From Parabacteroides distasonis (lineage in GTDB: Bacteria > Bacteroidota > Bacteroidia > Bacteroidales > Tannerellaceae), in assembly GCF_004793765.1 (NCBI RefSeq), contig NZ_SRYM01000029.1, positions 1-49,588 on the forward strand: 49,588 nucleotides of DNA, written 5' to 3'. The notes beneath the pieces were generated by a model. It was not told where the DNA came from, searched no databases, and saw only the letters and a program-made list of their open reading frames with translations. Positions 41,475 to 49,588 of this stretch are shown here, piece after piece; positions within the stretch are counted from its first letter, which is position 1; the number at the start of each line of letters is the position of its first letter. A program made the translations under genes and the position numbers.

Positions 41475-41506
41475 CAAAGAAAGAGAATAATATTGGAATT
41501 ACCAAA
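41475..41506 (-). promoter_or_regulatory. Promoter of the tRNA-Cys pair
   Basis: Minus strand TTTG (41506-41503), a 20-base spacer and TTTCTTTG (41482-41475). The -7 box has one mismatch (TT for TA). Confidence 0.5.
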
Positions 41507-41564
41507 CTTTTCCTTTCTTTTTTATTTTTCCCTCCGAATATTATAGAAGTAGAGAAAATGAGCT

Positions 41565-41572
41565 TACCTTTG
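41565..41572 (+). promoter_or_regulatory. -7 promoter box of rfbC-rfbB
   Basis: TACCTTTG lies 27 bases ahead of the rfbC ATG. No -33 box is clear. Confidence 0.5.
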
Positions 41573-41599
41573 CCTATCAAATAGATAAATAACGAAAAA

Positions 41600-42157
41600 A
41601 TGACTTATACAGAAACTGTAATACCGGGCGTATGGATCATTGAGCCAAAGGTATTGAAAGATGCGCGCGGATACTTTATGGAAGCTTTTAAGCAAGCGGA
41701 ATTCGAGGAGCATATCGGAAAAATCCAGTTCGTGCAAGACAACGAATCTTGCTCCTCTAAAGGCGTACTACGAGGATTACACTATCAGCTAGCGCCCTAT
41801 TCTCAATCTAAATTAGTCAGGGTGATCAAAGGACGGGTATTGGATGTAGCCGTAGACGTACGTGAAGGCTCGCCCACATTCGGCAAATATGTAGCTGTAG
41901 AGTTATCGGACGAGAATAAACGCCAGTTATTTATTCCACAGGGATTCGCCCACGGATTCCATGTATTAAGTGACGAGGCTATCTTTACCTATAAAGTAGA
42001 TAATCCATATGCTCCGACGCATGAACGGGGAATCCGCTATGACGATCCCACGGTCCATGTAGATTGGGGCATCACGGATCCGGAATCGATCAACCTATCC
42101 GAGAAAGACACCAAAGCTCCATCGCTGAAAGACGCTGAGCTTAATTTCAAATACTAA
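41600..42157 (+). CDS. rfbC: dTDP-4-dehydrorhamnose 3,5-epimerase
   Basis: Third enzyme of dTDP-L-rhamnose synthesis, a cupin of 185 residues. Family motifs: GVWIIEPKVLKDARGYFMEAF at residues 10-30, SSKGVLRGLHYQL with the catalytic His near 52-64, and FIPQGFAHGFHVLSDEA near 117-133. It is followed 13 bases later by rfbB. The pathway's first and last genes (rfbA, rfbD) are not in the window. Confidence 0.94.
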   Translation: MTYTETVIPGVWIIEPKVLKDARGYFMEAFKQAEFEEHIGKIQFVQDNESCSSKGVLRGLHYQLAPYSQSKLVRVIKGRVLDVAVDVREGSPTFGKYVAVELSDENKRQLFIPQGFAHGFHVLSDEAIFTYKVDNPYAPTHERGIRYDDPTVHVDWGITDPESINLSEKDTKAPSLKDAELNFKY

Positions 42158-42170
42158 ACACTGTACAGAT

Positions 42171-43310
42171 ATGAAAACTTACCTAGTTACCGGCGCCGCC
42201 GGTTTTATCGGTGCCAATTTCATCAAACACATGCTGGCGAAATATGACGATATCAAGATCGTTGTCCTAGACTTGCTGACTTACGCAGGTAATTTAGGCA
42301 CCATCGCCGAGGATATCGATGGAGTACGTTGCGAGTTCGTGAAAGGCGATATTTGCGACCGTGCCTTGGCCGACCAGCTATTCGAGAAATACAACTTCGA
42401 TTATGTCGTGAACTTCGCCGCTGAAAGTCATGTGGACCGAAGCATCGAAAATCCCCAGCTATTCCTGCAAACCAACATCCTTGGTACACAAAACCTATTG
42501 GACGCCGCACGAAAAGCATGGGTTACCGGTAAGGCCGAGACAGGTTATCCGGTATGGCGTGAAGGTGTACGTTTCCATCAAGTCTCTACCGATGAGGTCT
42601 ATGGAAGCCTTGGTGCCGAAGGGTATTTCCACGAGACCACGCCTTTAGATCCCCGTAGCCCGTACAGCGCCTCCAAGACAAGCGCAGACTTATTCGTAAA
42701 GGCTTACCACGAGACGTATAAGATGCCGGTATCTATTACCCGTTGTTCCAACAACTACGGACCTTACCATTTCCCGGAAAAATTGATTCCCTTAATCATA
42801 AAGAACATATTGGAAGGTAAATCCCTACCTGTATATGGTGACGGCACAAACGTACGCGACTGGTTATATGTAGAGGATCATTGCAAGGCGATCGACGCCG
42901 TAATCCACCACGGGCGTGTGGGAGAGGTTTACAACGTAGGCGGTCATAACGAGAAGCAGAACATCGAGATCGTGAAACTCACGATCCGGACGATCCATCA
43001 ACTAATGACCGAACAACCGGAATATCGCCAAGTATTAAAGAAAAAAGAGATCGGTGCCGATGGAGAAATCTCTATCGACTGGATCAACGACAACTTGATT
43101 ACATTCGTGAAAGACCGTCTGGGCCATGACCAACGATACGCCATCGACCCGACGAAGATTACCAACGAATTAGGCTGGACACCGGAGACCTGCTTCGAGG
43201 TCGGTATCGTAAAAACCATCCGTTGGTATCTTGAGAACCAAAAATGGGTAGAAGATATCACCGGTGGAGATTACATGAAATATTACGAGCAAATGTATGG
43301 ATCACGTTGA
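42171..43310 (+). CDS. rfbB: dTDP-glucose 4,6-dehydratase
   Basis: Second enzyme of dTDP-L-rhamnose synthesis, a short-chain dehydrogenase of 379 residues. NAD-binding VTGAAGFIGANFIKH is near residues 6-20, the catalytic acid/base region VSTDEVYGSLG near 138-148, and YSASKTSADLFVKAYHETY near 169-187 gives the YxxxK pair. The 3' end overlaps the convergent AsmA-family gene by nine bases. Confidence 0.94.
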   Translation: MKTYLVTGAAGFIGANFIKHMLAKYDDIKIVVLDLLTYAGNLGTIAEDIDGVRCEFVKGDICDRALADQLFEKYNFDYVVNFAAESHVDRSIENPQLFLQTNILGTQNLLDAARKAWVTGKAETGYPVWREGVRFHQVSTDEVYGSLGAEGYFHETTPLDPRSPYSASKTSADLFVKAYHETYKMPVSITRCSNNYGPYHFPEKLIPLIIKNILEGKSLPVYGDGTNVRDWLYVEDHCKAIDAVIHHGRVGEVYNVGGHNEKQNIEIVKLTIRTIHQLMTEQPEYRQVLKKKEIGADGEISIDWINDNLITFVKDRLGHDQRYAIDPTKITNELGWTPETCFEVGIVKTIRWYLENQKWVEDITGGDYMKYYEQMYGSR

Positions 43311-46300
43311 TTCCTCAACGTGACCATGTGTATGTGGATGAATCTCAGAGAGGCTGTTTCCTAATTCGGGAGCGGCCTCTCTTATTTGTTTCCGGATCGT
43401 CTCGCGTATCTCCTCACGCACATTCCTGCGGGTACTATCCAGTTCCGCTTGCTTGGCAGGTTTCAAGAAATCTTTATATTTACATTTCACGATCTTGAAC
43501 TTGAAATCATCCAGATTCCCTTTTATATCGATACCCAGCTTAAACGGCACCGGCGATTTTAAAACCGAGAGATGGTAATCGAACGTCATATCCAAATTAT
43601 GCGTTCCTCCTACGGCTACTTTATACCGGTCCATCTCCACCAAGAATGGGAATACCTCGATCTTGTTATCATGGATCGCTAAATCTACCGCTATACTATC
43701 AATCATATTCCGTTTTTTATTCTTGAACATCAGCGTCTTCGATATCTCGGTAAATGTCTCACCATCCAGCAACACCATATTCTTTCCGCTCAGGTAGCAA
43801 GAGGCATTTACAGACGGCAGCAACACGGACATCGTAGAATCCGCCTTGCAAGTCGCCGTCATCTGGCAATCTACCATGCCTTCGAACGAACGAAGCATAG
43901 GTACCAATGTATCGATATCCGGGAATAAACTGATTAACCGTTCCACTAAAATATCATTTAAGGACAACTCAAATCCCATAGTCGCCTCTTGATCTGTTTT
44001 GGTCGTATAAACCATCGTCAGATCTCCGGAGCCGATATTCGAGCTCATACATAAATCGCTCAGATTGATACTTTGATCCCGGATTACAACCTCACCTTTC
44101 ACATCCTCCAACTTCAGATCCTTAAAATCTATTTTTTTAGCATTTGTATGAAGCGTCAGATCCAAGAATTTCGGAACGACAAATAGTTGAGAGATCGAAT
44201 CCGTAGCGACACTATCCACGGTATTCGCTAATAGATGATCCGTCTCCAGTACGGAGATACTGTCTTCCGAGAAGGCCCCAACCGAATTGGATGCCAATTG
44301 ATCAGAAAACTGCAAACCTTTACTTATAGCCAGCATCAACTGGTTACAATCGATCAGATCGGATTCCAACTCGAAATTCGCTTTCAGCTTTCCTCCCCGT
44401 AGCATGGCTCGCCGGATGTCATTAAGCTCTCCGCTCAAAGTAAGATCGCTTTTTCCTAAATGCAGGCGAGCACCACTCAACGTCATATTGTTCGTATTGA
44501 ACGTCACGCTTGTCTCATCAATATGCATAGGAATAGGGAATAAGCGGCTAAAGCCCCTCAATTGCTTAAACCTCACTTGTCCCCGAGCCTCCCATTGACG
44601 CAAGATGCTGTTTGAGGAAGCCACTGAATCCACTTGCGACCGCTGTCTATTCGCCCTTCGGGTGGTCTGCGTACGCCTATGCAATGTATCACCGGCGGCG
44701 ATACGGCGCTCACGTTGTTGACGGATCGCTTGTCGATAAGGTAACGCTTCCAGAGAGAACTGGCTTTCTGTCAGAATCATACCCGTCCGTAAAGGGATAA
44801 GAATATATTTTAAGGTATCCACCGAGATCGTAGCTCCCGCCATAGGGATCCGCTTATCCGTAGAAGAAGCCTTGATGCCCCCTTTCAACACGGTCTTACC
44901 GGCCACCATCCAAGTAGAATCCGGCAACTTAGTACGTAAATGATCAAATTCCAACCCTGCGGTCATAGGAATAACAGCCGTTGTATCAATAACCGGCGTC
45001 GTATTGGCTACCATCTTCAATCCACCGATATTCGTACTGATCTCATCCTTATACTTTATATTCAAGGTATCCACCGACAGATTAGCACTCAACAATCCTT
45101 TCGCATTCAGATATTTACTTTCATTTTCAGTAGAACCTACGAACAGATTCGCCCCGGCGATATACATATCCACGCCTAACGGCTTACTAAACGCTTTGAA
45201 ACGATCAACCGTCAAATTACCAAATGACTTGACTTTTCCAAAGCGACTATTCACGATATCATCCACCTTAAACACCGTAGATAAATCAGCCATCATGGTA
45301 CCCTCCAGCAACAGCGTGTCGGGATTCAAGAACTCTTTAGCCAAACGGGTAAAATCAACCCTCCCTTTCATCTCCGCCCGAATCGCAGGGTTCCTCCAGA
45401 TATCCCTAACCTCTCCACTCATGGTCAACGAGGTATTCAACCCGATCAATGCCAACTCCTCCAAAGAGACATAGGAAGAATCCGGGTAAGCACCATTCAA
45501 ATGCAAATCCACGTCCATGCGCAAGGTATCAATCCCCTGCTCTATACCTTTTATATGATAAGAACCATCCTCTATCTTGCAGCACAAATTCACGGTAGGA
45601 ACGATACTATCTCCTAATTCTCCACGGATATCCCCATCTAAAATAATACGTCCCTCAGCAAGTGTTTTATCCCGATCCTTAAAATATTCATCTGGAATAA
45701 AATGTAAGAGATCATTCATGTCGGAAATCTTCAACCCGAAAGTCATATCGATCCGTGACGGATTATCCTCGGTAGCCGGCACCATAAAGCCATCCGCCGT
45801 AAAAGGCAGGTTATTCACCAGCAACTCCGCATCCCTCAACCCAATCCGGCGAAGTCCGTCAGCCAACAACAAACGTCCCTTGAAGCGTAACGCTAACTTA
45901 TTCGCCAAAGAATAAGACGGGCTACGGAATACGATCGAGGAAGAACCGGTCTCCACATCCAATTTATTTCCTCGTTGGGTCAAAAGACCGTCTATATGTA
46001 AAAAGAAACCATCGATGGCCGTATATAAATCCTGCTGGCGGTCATTATAGACAAAGTGTCCATTCGTAATATGCACTTGCTGTAAATCTATTTTAGGCAA
46101 TAGAGACGACGATGATTCGTCTACCGAATCCATCTCACTTTGATAAATCTCCCAATTCGCCTTTCCCTCCTCGTTCACATAACCATAAAAACAGATACTA
46201 TCCATGATAATCTGAGGAATCGTCACTTTCCCGCTAAACAAATAATCCGTAGGGTTAAATACGACGATCGCTTTTTTGAAAGACAACAAAGAATCCGAAG

Positions 46301-46595
46301 GAATCATCAAATCCTCCTGATGTTCCATAGAATCCTCAGCCTGATATGAGATCAAACGCCCATTTGTCAACTTCACTCCCAGATAAGGATACGTCTCGAA
46401 ATAAGTCAACTCCACCCGCTCACATTCCAGGTGCGCCTCTATGAATTCGTTTGTTTTCTCTACGACCAAAGGTGTCAGCTTTTCCGGGGGTAAGACCGCC
46501 CATTTCAGTATACCAACCCCGATCAAGGGAAATATGAAAAAGATCCCGACCAACGCAGACACAACAACCAGCAATATCTTTCTTATTCGTACCAT
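43302..46595 (-). CDS. AsmA-family envelope protein
   Basis: A very large protein of about 1097 residues. A single N-terminal membrane helix (ILLVVVSALVGIFFIFPLIG) is followed by a long beta-rich periplasmic region. The AsmA N-terminal pattern is seen near 50-80 (LECERVELTYFETYPYLGVKL) and the AsmA-like C-terminus near 830-1050. AsmA relatives are bridge-like proteins thought to carry lipids between the two membranes or affect outer-membrane assembly. The last residues are His-rich (HPHTHGHVEEST). The ATG at 46595 has AAGGA seven bases upstream; an ATG two codons earlier (46601) sits directly on that site and is less likely. Confidence 0.85.
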   Translation of the reverse strand: MVRIRKILLVVVSALVGIFFIFPLIGVGILKWAVLPPEKLTPLVVEKTNEFIEAHLECERVELTYFETYPYLGVKLTNGRLISYQAEDSMEHQEDLMIPSDSLLSFKKAIVVFNPTDYLFSGKVTIPQIIMDSICFYGYVNEEGKANWEIYQSEMDSVDESSSSLLPKIDLQQVHITNGHFVYNDRQQDLYTAIDGFFLHIDGLLTQRGNKLDVETGSSSIVFRSPSYSLANKLALRFKGRLLLADGLRRIGLRDAELLVNNLPFTADGFMVPATEDNPSRIDMTFGLKISDMNDLLHFIPDEYFKDRDKTLAEGRIILDGDIRGELGDSIVPTVNLCCKIEDGSYHIKGIEQGIDTLRMDVDLHLNGAYPDSSYVSLEELALIGLNTSLTMSGEVRDIWRNPAIRAEMKGRVDFTRLAKEFLNPDTLLLEGTMMADLSTVFKVDDIVNSRFGKVKSFGNLTVDRFKAFSKPLGVDMYIAGANLFVGSTENESKYLNAKGLLSANLSVDTLNIKYKDEISTNIGGLKMVANTTPVIDTTAVIPMTAGLEFDHLRTKLPDSTWMVAGKTVLKGGIKASSTDKRIPMAGATISVDTLKYILIPLRTGMILTESQFSLEALPYRQAIRQQRERRIAAGDTLHRRTQTTRRANRQRSQVDSVASSNSILRQWEARGQVRFKQLRGFSRLFPIPMHIDETSVTFNTNNMTLSGARLHLGKSDLTLSGELNDIRRAMLRGGKLKANFELESDLIDCNQLMLAISKGLQFSDQLASNSVGAFSEDSISVLETDHLLANTVDSVATDSISQLFVVPKFLDLTLHTNAKKIDFKDLKLEDVKGEVVIRDQSINLSDLCMSSNIGSGDLTMVYTTKTDQEATMGFELSLNDILVERLISLFPDIDTLVPMLRSFEGMVDCQMTATCKADSTMSVLLPSVNASCYLSGKNMVLLDGETFTEISKTLMFKNKKRNMIDSIAVDLAIHDNKIEVFPFLVEMDRYKVAVGGTHNLDMTFDYHLSVLKSPVPFKLGIDIKGNLDDFKFKIVKCKYKDFLKPAKQAELDSTRRNVREEIRETIRKQIREAAPELGNSLSEIHPHTHGHVEEST
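43303..43322. terminator. Palindrome over the convergent stop codons (possible weak terminator)
   Basis: CACGTTGA (43303-43310) and TCAACGTG (43315-43322) are perfectly inverted around TTCC. The palindrome contains the rfbB stop and lies in the last codons of the opposite gene. No T-run follows on either strand, so an intrinsic terminator is doubtful. Confidence 0.35.
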
Positions 46596-46643
46596 ACTCA
46601 TTCCTTCATCTTATCACAAACAACACTAATTAAATTGTATGAG

Positions 46644-46651
46644 CAAAAATA
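46644..46651 (-). promoter_or_regulatory. -7 promoter box of the AsmA-family gene
   Basis: Minus-strand TATTTTTG lies about 48 bases ahead of the start codon. Confidence 0.45.
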
Positions 46652-46683
46652 CGAAATACTATCTCAAAGACAACGCTTATCTC

Positions 46684-46719
46684 ATAAAAAAAGGCCTCTC
46701 GTAATGAGAGACCTTCTTT
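46684..46719 (-). terminator. Intrinsic terminator at the end of the glycan locus
   Basis: AAGGCCTCTC (46690-46699) pairs with GAGAGACCTT (46705-46714) with one mismatch. Read leftward a six-T run follows. It lies 27 bases past the stop of the 4,6-dehydratase gene. A CTTTTT on the plus side is weaker. Confidence 0.8.
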
Positions 46720-46745
46720 TTACATCTTATTTATTTTCCTACAAT

Positions 46746-48659
46746 TTATTTATCCAGAACCTCGTATTTAGAATGCTGGCTCTTGAACTCGGGAACGATC
46801 TCCTTCATCCGCTTCACGATCTGCATATCCCCCTCCACGGCACAAGCATGTACCAAGGCATCAATCCGCAGATTGGCGTCAGCATAGTCATACGCACGGA
46901 CTTGGGCGATCTTGATCTTCGGATGAAAAGTAGGCTTAGAGGTCTCCTCCTCATTGAGTACCTCCTCATACAACTTCTCCCCGTCTCGCAATCCCGTGAA
47001 TTGGATCTCGATTCCCTTCACGCCGCTCAGGCGGATCATACGCTCAGCCAGATCCACGATCCGTACAGGTTTACCCATATCGAACACGAAGATCTCTCCC
47101 CCATTACCCATCGTACCGGCCTCTAGGACTAGCTTACAAGCCTCCGGTATCAGCATGAAGAAACGAATGATATCCTTGTGCGTCACCGTAACAGGACCGC
47201 CCCGCTTGATCTGCTCCTTGAATAACGGGATCACGGAACCGTTCGATCCCAGCACATTACCGAAACGAGTCGTCACGAATTGCGTGCGACCGCTCACCTT
47301 CCCATCCTTGATGGCTTGATCCAAACTCTGCACGTAGATCTCGCAAATACGTTTCGAACAGCCCATCACGTTCGTGGGATTCACCGCCTTGTCGGTCGAT
47401 ACCATCACGAACTTCCTCGTGCCGTACTTCACCGCCAAGTCTGCGATCACCCGGGTACCGTCCACGTTATTGCGGACACTCTCCTCCGGATTATCCTCCA
47501 TCATAGGCACATGCTTGTAAGCCGCGGCATGAAACACATAATCCGGACGATGCTCCTCGAACAATTCCTCCATGCGTTCACGTACACAAATATCGCTCAC
47601 AACCGTATAGGATTCTATATTCGACCACTGACGAGCCATCATCAAGCGGACATCGTGCAAGGGAGTCTCCGCCTGATCTATCAAGACCATACGTTCCGGG
47701 GCGAACTGGGCTACCTGCCGCACGATCTCGCTACCGATACTCCCGGCGGCTCCTGTTATCAGAATCCGCTTACCGGTAAGCTGCTTCCTCACAGCCTCCA
47801 AGTCTATCTCGATCTTATCACGGGGCAGTAAATCCTCTATATTCACCTCCCTCAGCTGGGTATGGCTCAAGTCGCTCTTCCCGTCCCACTCTTGGGCGGC
47901 AGGAGTCATATAGATCTTTATATTCGCCTTGATCAGCCTGTCCACCATCTCCTGATTATTCCGGATCGCCTCAACCTTTAAGGGAGATACCAACAAAACA
48001 TCGGCTTGCAGCCTTCTCATCACACCAATCAAATCCTCGTTATTTGGATAAACCTTGACTCCCATTAAATACCGATTCCCAATCTCAGCCATGTCCGAGA
48101 TAAATCCAGCCAGCACAAACCGAGCCGGATCCTGATTCTGGATACTCTTCGCCAAACTCACCCCACCTTGCTTCACGCCATAGATAAACGCACGCTCAGC
48201 CTTAGCCACACGAAAAGTACTTACATAAAAATATTTCACGAACACACGCATCATCCACATCAAGCTCATAGCCAACAATGCGGAGAGGATCAGATCCCGT
48301 TTACGGATATACACCAAATAAGGAGAAAAGTCCGTCAACGCCTGAAACACGACCACGCAAATCAAGCCAAACAAGACGGCGAATCCCACCTTTTGCAAGT
48401 CCACGAAAGAGGAATAACGTATAATCCCCGAATAGGTATGGAATAGGCGAAAGCCTACCAGATAAGGAATCAGGCATACCAACAGCGTGACCAATAGATG
48501 TCCTAAGATATCCAAAGTCGACAACACACCATTATTCAAGGTATACACCAATAAGCCGGAAAATAAGATCAAGCAGCAATCCAGCAAGATAATACCCCAA
48601 TAGGGTAAGGATTTCTTGGAAAAGTACCAGGTAGATAGTCGAGAAAAAGGATCCCTCAT
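46746..48659 (-). CDS. Membrane nucleotide-sugar 4,6-dehydratase (PglF/CapD/WbpM family)
   Basis: A 637-residue enzyme that starts modified-sugar synthesis from a UDP-sugar, probably UDP-GlcNAc. Four membrane helices cover about residues 18-120. A first nucleotide-binding-like domain follows (about 140-270). The catalytic SDR domain has RILITGAAGSIGSEIVRQV near 291-309, VFHAAAYKHVPMMEDNP near 367-383, and MVSTDKAVNPTNVMGCSKR near 409-427. Two-domain forms with membrane helices are typical of PglF and WbpM. It closes a unit with the phosphoglycosyl transferase and aminotransferase genes. Confidence 0.9.
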   Translation of the reverse strand: MRDPFSRLSTWYFSKKSLPYWGIILLDCCLILFSGLLVYTLNNGVLSTLDILGHLLVTLLVCLIPYLVGFRLFHTYSGIIRYSSFVDLQKVGFAVLFGLICVVVFQALTDFSPYLVYIRKRDLILSALLAMSLMWMMRVFVKYFYVSTFRVAKAERAFIYGVKQGGVSLAKSIQNQDPARFVLAGFISDMAEIGNRYLMGVKVYPNNEDLIGVMRRLQADVLLVSPLKVEAIRNNQEMVDRLIKANIKIYMTPAAQEWDGKSDLSHTQLREVNIEDLLPRDKIEIDLEAVRKQLTGKRILITGAAGSIGSEIVRQVAQFAPERMVLIDQAETPLHDVRLMMARQWSNIESYTVVSDICVRERMEELFEEHRPDYVFHAAAYKHVPMMEDNPEESVRNNVDGTRVIADLAVKYGTRKFVMVSTDKAVNPTNVMGCSKRICEIYVQSLDQAIKDGKVSGRTQFVTTRFGNVLGSNGSVIPLFKEQIKRGGPVTVTHKDIIRFFMLIPEACKLVLEAGTMGNGGEIFVFDMGKPVRIVDLAERMIRLSGVKGIEIQFTGLRDGEKLYEEVLNEEETSKPTFHPKIKIAQVRAYDYADANLRIDALVHACAVEGDMQIVKRMKEIVPEFKSQHSKYEVLDK

Positions 48660-48716
48660 ATCAATTCTTGTTTATGTAGTTACACGAATAATCTATAGAA
48701 TAAAAGCTCTTTTGGG

Positions 48717-49307
48717 CTATTTCGATACAATAGCTCTAAATGTTTGAAATATCAATCTTATATCGAAAGTAAAGGAATGTCTGGCAACATATTCCAGATT
48801 AATACGCAATTTATCTGGCATTATTACTTCAACATAATACTTATCTGGATCATTAACCCGTTCAAGAAGTTCATTCTCATTTCGATACCGAATAGAAGCC
48901 AAATCAGTAATGCCCGGCCTAACATCCAACACATGCATTTGTTCTTCCGTATACATATCAACATACTTACGAACTTCTGGACGAGGACCAACCAAACTCA
49001 TATCCCCTTTAAACACATTAATCAATTGAGGAAATTCATCCAATTTGTATTTACGGATATAATAGCCGGACCGAGTAATCCGAGGATCATGTCCACCTAC
49101 AGTAATAAGTCCTTTCTTATCTGAACCCACACGCATGCTACGGAATTTAAATAGCTGAAAATCCATATTATTACGCCCCACACGAACTTGTTTATAAAAG
49201 ACTGGACCGATAGAATCACACTTAATCCAAATTGTCAAAATGACAAATAGAGGACTAAGCAAGATAAGCCCTATCCCGCTCGCTACAATATCAAATATAC
49301 GTTTCAA
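48717..49307 (-). CDS. Monotopic phosphoglycosyl transferase (PglC-like)
   Basis: Transfers a sugar-1-phosphate from a UDP-sugar to undecaprenyl phosphate, the first membrane step of glycan assembly. At 196 residues it is the small single-domain form. The N-terminal re-entrant helix holds the Ser-Pro break (LILLSPLFVILTIW near 14-27). The catalytic Asp-Glu is in KYKLDEFPQLINV near 90-102 and GPRPEVRKY follows near 112-120. It starts 15 bases after the aminotransferase gene on the same strand. Confidence 0.92.
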   Translation of the reverse strand: MKRIFDIVASGIGLILLSPLFVILTIWIKCDSIGPVFYKQVRVGRNNMDFQLFKFRSMRVGSDKKGLITVGGHDPRITRSGYYIRKYKLDEFPQLINVFKGDMSLVGPRPEVRKYVDMYTEEQMHVLDVRPGITDLASIRYRNENELLERVNDPDKYYVEVIMPDKLRINLEYVARHSFTFDIRLIFQTFRAIVSK

Positions 49308-49322
49308 ATCGTTTGGATTATT

Positions 49323-49588
49323 TTATTGGGAAATAATATCAACAAAATTAGAAATCACATACTCCACATCCTCATCCGTAAGACTGGTGTGTAAAGGTAA
49401 AGTAATCTCATTATGGTATTGGTTATAAGCATTCGGATAATCTGCGATATCAAAGCCTAAATTTTTATAGGCTGTCATCATCGGTAAAGGTTTATAATGT
49501 ACGTTACAAGCGATCCCACGTTCAGCCATCCGTTCTATCACAGCATTTCGATATTCCACATCCTCACCAAGCAAACGTACAAGATACA
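49323..49588 (-). CDS. DegT/DnrJ/EryC1/StrS sugar aminotransferase, C-terminal part
   Basis: Only the last 87 or so residues lie in the window; the 5' end is beyond the right edge. The visible part (RGIACNVHYKPLPMMTAYK, then NAYNQYHNEITLPLHTSLTD and a short tail) is the C-terminal domain of PLP-dependent sugar aminotransferases. The phrase VHYKPL and the ITLPLHTSL strand are typical of the PglE/PseC group. With the PglC-like and PglF-like genes next to it, the likely task is adding the 4-amino group of a UDP-bacillosamine-type sugar. The catalytic lysine is not in view. Confidence 0.85.
   Translation of the reverse strand, partial: YLVRLLGEDVEYRNAVIERMAERGIACNVHYKPLPMMTAYKNLGFDIADYPNAYNQYHNEITLPLHTSLTDEDVEYVISNFVDIISQ

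Overview
The window looks like a chromosomal segment of a Bacteroidales gut anaerobe, most likely a Parabacteroides close to P. distasonis. The genus is my inference from gene content and style; no search was run. Evidence for the group: almost every promoter I can find has the Bacteroidetes -7 box TAnnTTTG, sometimes with a TTTG or TTG -33 box about 20 bases upstream, Shine-Dalgarno sites are weak, and the protein families are typical of Bacteroidales. There is no prophage, integrative element, insertion sequence or CRISPR array.

Layout. 1-975: no protein gene. It holds the leader and tandem promoters of an rRNA operon that leaves the window to the left, then several inverted repeats. 976-5151: a periplasmic 5'-nucleotidase and an alpha-L-rhamnosidase broken by one in-frame TAG. 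5273-10203: flavodoxin/ferredoxin protein, TlpA-like thioredoxin, indolepyruvate ferredoxin oxidoreductase (iorAB) and mltG. 10343-11187: tRNA-Ser and a serine-recombinase-like protein lacking the catalytic serine. 11250-23307: an ADP-forming acyl-CoA synthetase and a complete [NiFe] hydrogenase island on two divergent arms (hypF-hypA-hypB leftward; hypC-D-E and structural genes hyaA-B-C-D rightward). The small subunit carries the six-cysteine signature of oxygen-tolerant hydrogenases. 23273-27252: glycerol operon glpD-glpK-glpF. 27479-33778: class A PBP, YeiH-type exporter, LysR regulator, thiol-disulfide lipoprotein, M48 protease. 33779-34356: small-RNA candidate and a decayed histidine-kinase fragment. 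34357-37872: DUF151 nuclease, CNT nucleoside transporter, rsmE, DUF1080 protein. 37961-40840: two tandem guaA-like genes, one with a ruined glutaminase domain. 41232-41434: two tRNA-Cys genes. 41600-49588: rfbC-rfbB, an AsmA-family giant, and the 3' end of a surface-glycan locus (aminotransferase, phosphoglycosyl transferase, 4,6-dehydratase) resembling PglE/PglC/PglF.

How the genes fit together. The left half reads as fermentative energy metabolism: iorAB oxidises aryl 2-oxoacids to acyl-CoA and reduced ferredoxin, the ADP-forming synthetase can turn acyl-CoA into ATP, and the uptake hydrogenase and glycerol-3-phosphate dehydrogenase can feed electrons to the membrane. The right half deals with the envelope and surface sugars.

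The most unusual signal is not a gene. Six intergenic arrays (862-949, 6668-6764, 9060-9130, 24063-24144, 27368-27455, 40987-41074) are built of modules repeating every 22-23 bases, usually direct copies followed by inverted copies. Each has its own sequence but they share the architecture, and five of six sit 0-30 bases past the stop codon of a leftward gene. I know of no name for this class.
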